64,000 bases of DNA from Enterococcus hulanensis (GTDB taxonomy: Bacteria > Bacillota > Bacilli > Lactobacillales > Enterococcaceae): contig NZ_BJED01000021.1 of NCBI RefSeq assembly GCF_005405485.1, forward strand, positions 1 to 64,000, given 5' to 3'. Position numbers and translations under genes: made by a program. Below, piece by piece: positions 34,466 to 42,310 of this stretch. Under the pieces are notes generated by a model, which ran no database searches, had not been told where the DNA came from, and saw only the letters and a program-made list of their open reading frames with translations. The first letter of the stretch is position 1; every line of letters begins with the position of its first letter.

Positions 34466-36868
34466 TTACATAAACATTGCCGGTGTGATATTCTCCATGC
34501 CGATCATAGGATCAATCGTTTGCCCAGCAACCAATTTTGGCGTCAAAATAGTTGGTTCGTTCATCGCTGGTTTTTGTTTGTCTTCTGCGGCTTTAAAAGG
34601 TTCTACCTTTGGCGGTACCGGTACAACTTCTGTCCCCCTGGTGATTCGCTCGATTAAGGTCGTTTTGCGAACCGCTGATTCACGATTTACGCAAGCCTGA
34701 AAAGCTTCTTCCTCACCTAATAAAATCAGCAGCTCTCTGCTACGTGTCACAGCTGTATATAAAAGGTTCCGCTGAAGCATCCGAGAATACTGCTTGACCA
34801 TCGGCAGGAGCACCATTTTAAACTCGCTTCCTTGCGCTTTATGGATCGAACAACAATAAGAAAGTTTGATCTTATTCCATTCCGAACGCTTATAACTGAC
34901 CTCGTTGCTGTCAAACTGGATCACCAGTTCATCCACTTTATCTTCCGATTCTTTCGCAGGAATGATCCCAACAATCATTCCCATATCTCCATTGAAAACA
35001 TTTAGTTCCGGATTATTGACTAATTGTAGAACTTTATCCCCAATACGATACACAACATCGTTCCACTGAACTTCTTTTTTCCGTCCATCGTTGGGATTAA
35101 AAATTTCCTGCATCATTTTATTGATGGCATCGATTCCGGCTGGACCACGATACATCGGTGCTAAAACTTGAACATCTTGAGCAGTGTAGCCTTTTTTCTT
35201 CGCCCGTTCCACAATCTGCTTCACGACTTCTTCCATTTGAAAAGCATGACAGGCAATAAATGAGCGATCCTGCTGATTCTTTCGAAAATCCTGCGGCAGT
35301 TTTCCGTCTTTGATTTCATGTGCTAACGGAATGATTGACGAACCATCGCCCTGACGATAAATATCGGTCAGCTCCATCTTTGGAATATCTTCGATTTGCA
35401 ATAGATCATGAAAAACCTGCCCCGGTCCAACCGATGGCAATTGATCTTTATCCCCGACAAAAATCACCTGCATATTATTAGGAATCGCTTTTAGTAAGGT
35501 ATTAGCCAACCAAGTATCCACCATGGACATCTCGTCAACGATCAATAAACCGCCATCTAATTCTTTCGCTTCGATATCTGGAGTGTCATCATTGGCATTC
35601 AATCCTAGTAATCGATGGATCGTGCTGGCAGGCAAATCGGTCGTCTCGTTCATCCGTTTTGCTGCCCGACCAGTTGGTGCTGCTAATAAAATGGGAAAAA
35701 CCGCGTTCGTATACTCTTTTGGATCTAAAGACAAATCATTCAGCTCTGCGAATAATTTGACGATTCCATTAATGACAGTCGTCTTCCCCGTACCAGGTCC
35801 GCCAGTCAAAATAAATAAAGGCGAACGAATTGCCTCTTTGATTGCTTGATCTTGCGAATCGCCATATGTGATCTTCAATTGTTTCTCGATAATTCGCAGT
35901 TTTTTATCAATCGTTTCTTGCGGATAGTTGATCTCTTTTTTACGAGCCAGTAATCGTTCGATCGAAGAAGCGATCCCCCACTCACTATAAAACAATGTAT
36001 TCTCATAGATTTTTGTCGCTTCTTGCTGAATTTTTTCCTCTTCAACTAATTGAATGATCATATTGGCGATTTGATCGGGAGCAATTTCAACAGGCCGCGT
36101 CGTTTCTAAAAGCTGCAAGACTTCTGTCAACAATTGTTGAGCTTCCACATAAGTGTCGCCGCTCTGATTCGCATCCTCATTAACTTGATGAAAGATCGCT
36201 GCTCGAATCCGCTGCGGACTGTCCGCGGCAATCCCCAGTTGTTCAGCTAAGCTATCCGCCTTTTTAAAGCCAATACCTTCAATATCTTCTACCAGCTGGT
36301 AAGGATTTTCCGCGATTACTTCCAATGCTTCATTTCGATAGGTTTGAAAAATCGCAAACGAAAGTTGACTTCCAAAACCATAACGACTCAAGCCGACGAT
36401 GATTTGCTCCATCCCATGATTTTGTCGAATCGTCTCGACAATTACCTTCTGCTTTTTCACGTTTAGATTTGGAACCTTTGCCAATACCGCAGGATTTTCC
36501 ATAATCTGATCGATGGCTTCCTCACCTAGAACTTCAATTATTTTCTCGGCAGTTATCTTTCCAATCCCGGGAAACTTTTCACTAGAAAGGTAATTAATCA
36601 AACCGTTTGCCGAAGTTGGATGCGCCTGTTCATAGCTTTCCACTAAAAATTGTTTGCCGTAGCGAGGGTGATCGACAAAATGTCCGAAGAAGCGATAGTC
36701 TTCATCTTCTTGCATATCGCCAAAACTTCCCGTAACAACAATCTCCTGTTCCAGATAATCACTATTTGTATCCGTGACCTTGATCAGTAAGACTTTATAA
36801 AAATTGCTGGGATTTTGAAAAAAGATTACTTTTAATGTTCCCACGATGTATAACTGTTCTTCCGACAT
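34466..36868 (-). CDS. recD2: RecD2-type ATP-dependent 5'-3' DNA helicase
   Basis: An 800-residue SF1B helicase of the RecD2 group, found in bacteria without RecBC. N-terminal OB-like region (about 1-90), helix-hairpin-helix segments (about 100-220; FPGIGKITAEK, DIEGIGFKKADSLAEQLG), Walker A LTGGPGTGKTTVI near 354, Walker B LLIVDEMSMVD near 440, GDKDQLPSVGPG near 466 and the C-terminal SIHKAQGSEF with AVTRSRELL. The role is in replication repair and mismatch tolerance. It is followed by a phosphatase gene upstream 17 bp away on the same strand, suggesting an operon. Confidence 0.93.
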   Translation of the reverse strand: MSEEQLYIVGTLKVIFFQNPSNFYKVLLIKVTDTNSDYLEQEIVVTGSFGDMQEDEDYRFFGHFVDHPRYGKQFLVESYEQAHPTSANGLINYLSSEKFPGIGKITAEKIIEVLGEEAIDQIMENPAVLAKVPNLNVKKQKVIVETIRQNHGMEQIIVGLSRYGFGSQLSFAIFQTYRNEALEVIAENPYQLVEDIEGIGFKKADSLAEQLGIAADSPQRIRAAIFHQVNEDANQSGDTYVEAQQLLTEVLQLLETTRPVEIAPDQIANMIIQLVEEEKIQQEATKIYENTLFYSEWGIASSIERLLARKKEINYPQETIDKKLRIIEKQLKITYGDSQDQAIKEAIRSPLFILTGGPGTGKTTVINGIVKLFAELNDLSLDPKEYTNAVFPILLAAPTGRAAKRMNETTDLPASTIHRLLGLNANDDTPDIEAKELDGGLLIVDEMSMVDTWLANTLLKAIPNNMQVIFVGDKDQLPSVGPGQVFHDLLQIEDIPKMELTDIYRQGDGSSIIPLAHEIKDGKLPQDFRKNQQDRSFIACHAFQMEEVVKQIVERAKKKGYTAQDVQVLAPMYRGPAGIDAINKMMQEIFNPNDGRKKEVQWNDVVYRIGDKVLQLVNNPELNVFNGDMGMIVGIIPAKESEDKVDELVIQFDSNEVSYKRSEWNKIKLSYCCSIHKAQGSEFKMVLLPMVKQYSRMLQRNLLYTAVTRSRELLILLGEEEAFQACVNRESAVRKTTLIERITRGTEVVPVPPKVEPFKAAEDKQKPAMNEPTILTPKLVAGQTIDPMIGMENITPAMFM

Positions 36869-36885
36869 TTCGCTCCTCCTTTCGA

Positions 36886-37542
36886 TTAGAGTAATGAATC
36901 TGGCTTTGATCCTGTACCTTCTAGAAAACTAACATCATTCCATTGAATCATTCGATACGGTGGTTTGTTGCTGTCTGCCTCTAAGATCGTCAAGCTATTG
37001 TTAAATAAACCGCCCATTTCTCTTAACTCACTCAAGGGTTTTCCTGTTAAGGCTTGGATGGCTGCTGTTAAGGCCGCCCCATGACCGACAAAAAGAAGCG
37101 GACCTTCTTTAGCTTCAGCCACTGCCTTTTCAACTAAATCATTGATTCGTTTCAGCATATCTTCGATCTTCTCTCCTTCAAATGGAGTTGGATCATATAA
37201 TTCTAAATGATGGCGTAAATTAACCATGTCTTTGGGATAACGTTCTTGAATTACAGGAATTAACTGTCCTTCTAAAGTTCCTAAGCCAAGTTCTCGCAAG
37301 TCTTCTGAACGAATTATTTCAGTTGGGTGAGTTAATTGCTTATTGATACCTTCCGCCGTTAAGTAAGCACGCTTCAATGTACTGGTATAAATTTTTTCAA
37401 ATGGAACATCTTTCAATTCTTTTCCTAGTGCTTTGATTGCTTCTAAACTTTCAGGCAGTAAAGGAGAATCTCCCATCATCCCTTGGAAACGTTTCTCTTG
37501 ATTCCACCGAGTTTTTCCGTGACGAGTAAAATAAAGTTTCAT
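36886..37542 (-). CDS. histidine phosphatase family protein (phosphoglycerate-mutase-like)
   Basis: A 218-residue protein of the branch-2-like PGM/phosphatase superfamily. YFTRHGKTRWNQEKRFQG at 4-21 carries the phospho-His, YTSTLKRAYLTAE near 56 the second Arg, LRELGLGTLEGQ near 83 the Glu, and FVGHGAALTAAI near 150 the second His. The substrate is not known; the family includes broad phosphatases. It lies between trmL and recD2, all on the same strand and closely spaced. Confidence 0.85.
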   Translation of the reverse strand: MKLYFTRHGKTRWNQEKRFQGMMGDSPLLPESLEAIKALGKELKDVPFEKIYTSTLKRAYLTAEGINKQLTHPTEIIRSEDLRELGLGTLEGQLIPVIQERYPKDMVNLRHHLELYDPTPFEGEKIEDMLKRINDLVEKAVAEAKEGPLLFVGHGAALTAAIQALTGKPLSELREMGGLFNNSLTILEADSNKPPYRMIQWNDVSFLEGTGSKPDSLL

Positions 37543-37569
37543 AAAAATCCCTTTCCAACTACTTATTAT

Positions 37570-38076
37570 CTAGTCTAACTTATCGTGTTCGTAGTGATGC
37601 GTCAATTCCAAATTAGGAAAATTTTGTTGGCGCAATGCTTCATACACAACTAAAGCGACCGTGTTAGAAAGATTCAACGAACGAACATGTTCGTCGTTCA
37701 TTGGGATACGCAAACATTTTTCCTCATTTTCCCGCATAAATTCTTCTGGCAAGCCCGTTGTTTCTTTTCCAAACATAAAGAAATGGTCCGCACCATCTGT
37801 ATAATCAATCTCAGAATACGTAGCATTAGCAAATTTTGTGATCAAATGTAATGGCTGATCGCCCAAATAATCTAAAAATGCAGCCAAATTTTCATGGTAT
37901 GTGATATTCACATCATTCCAGTAATCTAAGCCTGCTCGCTTCAAATGCTTATCATCAGTAGAAAAACCTAAGGGCTTAATCAAATGCAGTGGTGAATTGG
38001 TTGCCGCACACGTTCGCGCAATATTACCCGTGTTCGCCGGAATTTGCGGTTCAAATAATACGATATGGTTTGTCAT
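37570..38076 (-). CDS. trmL: tRNA (cytidine/uridine-34-2'-O)-methyltransferase TrmL
   Basis: A 168-residue SPOUT enzyme that 2'-O-methylates the wobble base of leucine tRNAs. [20 protein letters not shown] at 4-23 is the SPOUT start, [14 protein letters not shown] near 97 and [20 protein letters not shown] near 124 form the knot that binds AdoMet. The length matches the YibK/CspR subgroup. GAGGGG precedes ATG. A candidate structured RNA lies 43 bp upstream. Confidence 0.93.
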   Translation of the reverse strand: MTNHIVLFEPQIPANTGNIARTCAATNSPLHLIKPLGFSTDDKHLKRAGLDYWNDVNITYHENLAAFLDYLGDQPLHLITKFANATYSEIDYTDGADHFFMFGKETTGLPEEFMRENEEKCLRIPMNDEHVRSLNLSNTVALVVYEALRQQNFPNLELTHHYEHDKLD

Positions 38077-38118
38077 GATAGTTTCCCCTCGTTCTTATCT
38101 CAATATATATTTTTTAAC

Positions 38119-38233
38119 AAAAAAAAAACGTACCAACTCGGTGTCAAGCACGGCGAGTCGCTACGTTAGTGAAGCACTTTTCACTAACTTTTATCAGAAC
38201 AGGAACCTGATAAAAACCAATGAAAAACAACTT
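38119..38233 (-). ncRNA. candidate structured RNA upstream of trmL (sRNA or leader)
   Basis: A promoter (TTGCAT-17-TATAGT, minus strand) should start transcription near 38233. The RNA then has three hairpins: TTTTATCAG/CTGATAAAA (38189-38215), TTAGTGAA/TTCACTAA (38166-38187) and a long terminator stem (38128-38166) ending in T10 (38119-38128). There is no ORF. It does not match tRNA, tmRNA, 6S, SRP RNA, RNase P or T-box features that I can recognise. Either it is an independent sRNA or an attenuated trmL leader. Confidence 0.6.
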
Positions 38234-38239
38234 GTTTGT

Positions 38240-38268
38240 ACTATAACATCACGAAGTCACAAATGCAA
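38240..38268 (-). promoter_or_regulatory. promoter of the candidate RNA upstream of trmL
   Basis: On the minus strand TTGCAT (38263-38268), 17 bp and TATAGT (38240-38245). The same motif pair, TTGCAT with a TAT-rich -10, drives rplK in this window. Confidence 0.75.
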
Positions 38269-38305
38269 CCTTCTCTTTTCAGTAATTTGAATGAAAACGA
38301 TTTCT

Positions 38306-39133
38306 CTAATGACCTTTTAATATTTCGATATCAATAGTTATTTTCCTCAGAGGATTCTCAGCTAACTTCTTCTTTATATCCGCTGAGACCTTCCATTCCA
38401 ATGGTGACATCTCCAAAAGATCTAAACGATTTTCTGCTGGTATTTCAAACTCATACGTCACTCGCTCGCGATGATCGAGTGTAAGCTCCTTCGTGAAACG
38501 TTGAATAACTGCCTCATTCGAATAAGCCTCACCATCAGGATGATAGACTGCTCGTAATTCTTGCAGATAGCCCGATTGAGGAACAATTTTGATTACACAG
38601 CCATCTGGCTTCAACACACGCTTGAATTCACGATACTGTGAAGGCGAAAAAATGTTTAGAATCGTATCAAAAGAATCATCAGCAAAAGGCAGGTTCGTCA
38701 AATCAGCGACACACCAAAAGGCTTCGATCGGCTGATTACTCGCCAGATAGATTCCTTCCTTAGCAATATCAAAACCAATTGATACAGGATTTTCTTTTAG
38801 CTGACTTACCTGCTGCAAAAAGCTTCCTTCTCCGCAACCAACATCCAAAAGGTTCCCCGTGTGCATCAATTGTGAAATTTTTTCTATTACCGGCTGATAC
38901 ATCCCAGAGCGGATCATTCTTCCTCGCGGTTCAAACATCTCATTATCATATTCCGTTTTGATTTGATGATCTAAAAAGTAAAGTGTTCCTTTTTTCGCTA
39001 GATCAAAGCGATGTCCATTCACACAGGTCAAACTTTTATCTTGCAGTGTCATTTCTCGGTGACATTTTGGACAACGAAACAACTTATGCTGCTCGGCCAA
39101 AAATAAAGCTCCCCGATCAATTTTTTTAAGCAT
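38306..39133 (-). CDS. rlmA: 23S rRNA (guanine-N1)-methyltransferase, RlmA family
   Basis: A 275-residue AdoMet-dependent methyltransferase. The N-terminal zinc module reads FRCPKCHREM near 19 and LTCVNGHRFDL near 36, then the Rossmann domain with GNLLDVGCGEGSFLQ near 95 and FDTILNIFSPSQYREF near 155. In Gram-positives this family (RlmAII/TlrB) methylates G748 of 23S rRNA; the position for this protein is inferred. The ATG at 39133 follows GGAG. Confidence 0.88.
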   Translation of the reverse strand: MLKKIDRGALFLAEQHKLFRCPKCHREMTLQDKSLTCVNGHRFDLAKKGTLYFLDHQIKTEYDNEMFEPRGRMIRSGMYQPVIEKISQLMHTGNLLDVGCGEGSFLQQVSQLKENPVSIGFDIAKEGIYLASNQPIEAFWCVADLTNLPFADDSFDTILNIFSPSQYREFKRVLKPDGCVIKIVPQSGYLQELRAVYHPDGEAYSNEAVIQRFTKELTLDHRERVTYEFEIPAENRLDLLEMSPLEWKVSADIKKKLAENPLRKITIDIEILKGH

Positions 39134-39328
39134 CTTTCCACTCCTTTTCGCTAATCTATCATAGCATAGTTCTTCTATTCCTACTATCGTTGAGATGTGC
39201 TAAACTATACGCGAGATGTCACTTCATCAGGACGAATATTACTGTATCCGGTGAAATCGTTATGCTGATAAAGAAACCGCATCTTAGACTTTTTTTCAAA
39301 CATTAGGACAAAATTGGAGGATACAATC

Positions 39329-39964
39329 TTGATTAAAGAATTTTGCGCAGAAAATTATACCGACATCCCAAAAGCAATCCAAGCAGGTGCTGGTCGGATC
39401 GAACTATGTGATAACTTAGCTGCTGGCGGAACAACCCCTAGTATAGGTGTGATCGAAGAAGCTTTGGCTTACGCCGGTGAAAAACATGTACCGATTATGA
39501 CAATGATTCGTCCACGAGGCGGAAATTTTGTTTACAACGATATTGAATTAAAGATCATGGAGAATGATTTGATCCATGCGAAAAATGCTGGAACTGATGG
39601 TGTGGTCTTTGGTTGTTTGACCGAAAACAACGAAGTAGATGAAGAAGCCATAGAAATGTTAGTCGGCAACAGTGAAGGCTTACTGACGACTTTTCATATG
39701 GCCTTTGATGAACTCTCGAAAGAAGAGCAGTTCAAAACAATTGATTGGTTCGTAAAATTAGGAATTGATCGGATCTTGACCCATGGTGGTCCTTTATCGA
39801 CCTCCATCGAAGAAAATCTGCCTCATCTAAAAGAATTGATCGATTACGCAGCTGGTCGGATCATCATCTTGCCTGGCGGCGGAATCAATGCAGAAAATGC
39901 AGAAAGAATAGCTGAGCGTTTAGGCGTCACCGAAGTTCATGGCACAAAAGTTGTTCAATTTTAA
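39329..39964 (+). CDS. cutC: CutC family protein (copper homeostasis)
   Basis: A 211-residue TIM-barrel protein of the CutC family, historically linked to copper tolerance; its biochemical role is uncertain. IKEFCAENYTDIPKAIQAGA, RIELCDNLAAGGTTPS near 22, MIRPRGGNFVYND near 58, FHMAFDEL near 126 and ILTHGGP near 151 are conserved. The start is TTG at 39329-39331, 8 nt after TGGAGG; an upstream in-frame TTG is part of that ribosome site. Monocistronic. Confidence 0.88.
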   Translation: MIKEFCAENYTDIPKAIQAGAGRIELCDNLAAGGTTPSIGVIEEALAYAGEKHVPIMTMIRPRGGNFVYNDIELKIMENDLIHAKNAGTDGVVFGCLTENNEVDEEAIEMLVGNSEGLLTTFHMAFDELSKEEQFKTIDWFVKLGIDRILTHGGPLSTSIEENLPHLKELIDYAAGRIIILPGGGINAENAERIAERLGVTEVHGTKVVQF

Positions 39965-40020
39965 CCATCGTTACTTCTTCGACTGTCTCATTCGCCGCTA
40001 TCTCAGCCTAGACAAAAAAA

Positions 40021-40053
40021 GAAAATGATTCGCGATCACTGCGAATCATTTTC
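40021..40053. terminator. bidirectional terminator between cutC and the Nudix gene
   Basis: A perfect 13-bp stem GAAAATGATTCGC with its complement and a 7-nt loop, flanked by A and T tracts. It overlaps the last codons of the Nudix gene. Confidence 0.9.
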
Positions 40054-40489
40054 TTTTTTCTTTGATGAAGGTTTTTATTTTGAACAGCCATCTGTTTTCC
40101 TTTAATCGCAAGCGCACTGGATACCGCCCGGTCTTATAATCCTTAATCTGACGAAGTCGATCAGGAAAAACATTCAGTGGCAAATTTTGGAGATCAAAAA
40201 AATTGAACGCCACATACTCATGCGATTCCATCTTACTTTGCGAAACCGTTTCTTGGACCTTATAGACGTACGTGATCTCTTCATCATGATACTCTTTTGT
40301 ATAAATTCCTATTAGATCCTCTACTTTACTGTCGAAAGAAAGCAGCTCTTTGATCAGACGCTGCATTCCATCTCGTTCATTCTCATTTGGGAGGAGTTCT
40401 CCTCCAGGCAAATCCCATACAGGCATTCCCTGCCGCCGGACTAAAAGAATCAGTCCATTGCGGATAATAACGGCATAAGCTTTTTTCAA
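40046..40489 (-). CDS. Nudix-fold protein with degenerate Nudix box
   Basis: A 147-residue single-domain Nudix protein (AYAVIIRNGLILLVRRQG, PVWDLPGGEL). The box should read G-x5-E-x7-R-E-U-x-E-E-x-G-U; here it is GELLPNE then R-L-I-K-E-L-L-S-F (residues about 30-52), so two of the three metal-binding Glu are Leu and the Gly is Ser. Hydrolase activity is therefore doubtful; it may bind a nucleotide as a sensor. It lies 42 bp downstream of mgtE on the same strand with no terminator between, so it is probably co-transcribed. Confidence 0.75.
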   Translation of the reverse strand: MKKAYAVIIRNGLILLVRRQGMPVWDLPGGELLPNENERDGMQRLIKELLSFDSKVEDLIGIYTKEYHDEEITYVYKVQETVSQSKMESHEYVAFNFFDLQNLPLNVFPDRLRQIKDYKTGRYPVRLRLKENRWLFKIKTFIKEKRK

Positions 40490-40531
40490 AATTTTCTCAC
40501 TACTTTCAGCGTATGTCTTTTAAAGTATTAA

Positions 40532-41902
40532 TCATTGACCAATAAATCGTTCCATAAAGAGACTAGCAATATTGAAATAAATCAATACACTGGTCAAATC
40601 ACTCAGGGTGGTAATAAACGGGCCGCTGGCAACAGCCGGATCAAAGCCTAACTTTTCCATCAGCATGGGAATAAAACTTCCGGCTAAATTCGCTACTGTG
40701 ATTGCCGCCATCATGGCCGCACCAATGACAAAGCCTAAAATAAAATTATGTTTCCAAATACCGACAATGAAGAAAATCGTCACTCCAGTTACAAGCCCCG
40801 TTACCAGTCCAGTCAACACTTCACCGATAATCAGTTTCCCGAAATTCTTTTCATTGTCATCTGAAACGGCTAACCTTCTTACTGCTACGGCTAAAGACTG
40901 TGTGCCGGCATTACCGGCAGTCCCAGTGATCAATGAAATAAAGACTGCTAAGATACTGGCCTTGCTGACTAATTCTTCGTAATGATTGATCAATGTTGCT
41001 GTTGTCATTCCTAAAAATAGCAACGTAATCAGCCAAGGCAACCGCCGCGAAGCAGCTTTGACAGGATTCTCATTGACCTCTTCGACATTGACCCCCGCCA
41101 AACCAGAGTAGTCACTAGCCGCTTCATCATCGATTACATCAATGATATCATCAACTGTCACGATCCCCAACAAATGGTCATCATAATCTGTAACCGGCAA
41201 AGCAAGGAAATCATAATCACGGAAGGTCTGCGCCACATCTTCTTGATCATCCCCAACGTGAACAGAGATCATCCGTTCACTCATTACATCTGAAACCATT
41301 GTATCATCATCATTGACGATCAAATCACGCAGCGAAATAACCCCAACTAGCTGATTGTCATCGTTCACTACATAAGTATAATAGATTGTCTCGGCAATTT
41401 GGGCTTCTTTTTTCAAAACGTACATGGCAGAACGAACAGTTTGATTTGCTACGATCGAAACATACTCCGTTGTCATTAATGACCCAGCTGTGTCATCTTC
41501 ATAATGAAGCAAATCTCGAATTTCATTCGCATGCTCAGAATCCATCAAGCTTAAATATTTCGCTACCGGCTTCTTATCTAACTCGTTAAGTAGATCCACC
41601 GCGTTATCGGTATACATTTCAGATAACATATCCGCCGCATATTGCGGGCGCATCTCATTCAGATATTCGTCCATATGTTCATCGTCTTCTTCAATAACGT
41701 CAAACATGTCAGCTAATTCTTTAGGAGATAAATAAGAATAAACGAGTTGTCGTTCTTCTTGGTTCAAAGATTGATAAAATTGCCCCTGATCATAAAAATG
41801 CATTTCCAGGAAATGATCACGAAACGCCTGTATATCATTCTGACCTAGTTCCTCCCGTAATTGTTGGAAATGTATTTCAAGCTCTTCTTGGTTCTCATCC
41901 AT
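40532..41902 (-). CDS. mgtE: magnesium transporter MgtE
   Basis: A 456-residue Mg2+ channel. N-terminal helical domain (about 1-130; YLSPKELADMFDVIEEDDEHM), two CBS domains (about 135-255; ALPVTDYDDHLLGIVTVDDI), a plug helix and five membrane helices (about 285-456; SLITGTAGNAGTQSLAV, the pore-forming signature). Cytosolic Mg2+ closes it through the CBS domains. The start is probably the ATG at 41900-41902; the GAGGTAGG used as ribosome site is the end of the 154-bp repeat unit. In-frame GTG and TTG starts lie 3 and 1 codons upstream. Confidence 0.92.
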   Translation of the reverse strand: MDENQEELEIHFQQLREELGQNDIQAFRDHFLEMHFYDQGQFYQSLNQEERQLVYSYLSPKELADMFDVIEEDDEHMDEYLNEMRPQYAADMLSEMYTDNAVDLLNELDKKPVAKYLSLMDSEHANEIRDLLHYEDDTAGSLMTTEYVSIVANQTVRSAMYVLKKEAQIAETIYYTYVVNDDNQLVGVISLRDLIVNDDDTMVSDVMSERMISVHVGDDQEDVAQTFRDYDFLALPVTDYDDHLLGIVTVDDIIDVIDDEAASDYSGLAGVNVEEVNENPVKAASRRLPWLITLLFLGMTTATLINHYEELVSKASILAVFISLITGTAGNAGTQSLAVAVRRLAVSDDNEKNFGKLIIGEVLTGLVTGLVTGVTIFFIVGIWKHNFILGFVIGAAMMAAITVANLAGSFIPMLMEKLGFDPAVASGPFITTLSDLTSVLIYFNIASLFMERFIGQ

Positions 41903-41975
41903 CAATCTCACCTACCTCGTATTTATGTATTAATTTTTCTTAACAGAAAAATTAGTTTGTTTTTCGGTTCGGATA

Positions 41976-42017
41976 TCATCCTGCTAAACTACTTGTACTT
42001 TTTTCCACTAAAGCCAT
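41976..42017 (-). CDS. candidate 13-residue leader peptide, repeat copy A
   Basis: ATG to TGA encodes MALVEKSTSSLAG. It is preceded by GAGAAAG 6 nt before the ATG, a weak ribosome site. The copy-B version encodes a peptide of the same length with two conservative changes. It may be a leader peptide controlling mgtE, or a chance ORF inside a structured RNA. Confidence 0.35.
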   Translation of the reverse strand: MALVEKSTSSLAG

Positions 42018-42129
42018 TTTGGTCTTTCTCAACTTTGAATCACTGCGAAAAGCAGTACTGACAACCTACCTCATATTTATGTATTAATTTTTCTTAACAG
42101 AAAAATTAGTTTGTTTTTCGGTTCGGATA

Positions 42130-42171
42130 TCATCCTGCTAAACTGCTTGTGCTTTTTTCAGCTAAAGTCAT
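42130..42171 (-). CDS. candidate 13-residue leader peptide, repeat copy B
   Basis: ATG to TGA encodes MTLAEKSTSSLAG. Relative to copy A, codons 7 and 9 differ synonymously (AGC/AGT) and codons 2 and 4 conservatively (Thr/Ala, Ala/Val); start, stop and length are kept. Confidence 0.35.
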   Translation of the reverse strand: MTLAEKSTSSLAG

Positions 42172-42310
42172 TTTGGTCTTTCTCAACTTTGAATCACTGC
42201 GAAAAGCAGTACTGACAACCTACCTCATTTTTATGTATTAATTTTTCTTAACAGAAAAATTAGTTCGTTTTTCGGTTCGGATATCATTCTGCTCTTTTTA
42301 GTGGTCCTAT

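Larger units (their letters stand above)
41911..42297 (-). repeat. 154-bp tandem repeat leader of mgtE (2.5 copies)
   Basis: Copy A 41911-42064, copy B 42065-42218 and partial copy C 42219-42297 have an exact 154-bp period. A and B differ at six positions, five of them inside a short ORF. On the minus strand each unit has an ACTGC/GCAGT hairpin, the short ORF, a GGAT-GAT-ATCC hairpin over its stop, an AATTTTTCT/AGAAAAATT hairpin, and ends GAGGTAGG, which serves mgtE as ribosome site. The array fills the space between the rluD-like gene and mgtE. Confidence 0.9.

Noticed and set aside
38119-38233. Resemblance of the RNA 3' end (GACACCGAGTTGGTACG + T10) to a type II tracrRNA tail
   Set aside because: The matching bases pair differently here (they close a single long terminator stem), no anti-repeat is visible, and there are no cas genes or CRISPR repeats in the window.
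41911-42297. M-box (ykoK) Mg2+ riboswitch before mgtE
   Set aside because: The conserved core (GCTGCC, GACGCCAATGGG type segments) is not visible, only a loose GTTGAGAAAGACCAAAATG resemblance. Left open for a covariance-model search.
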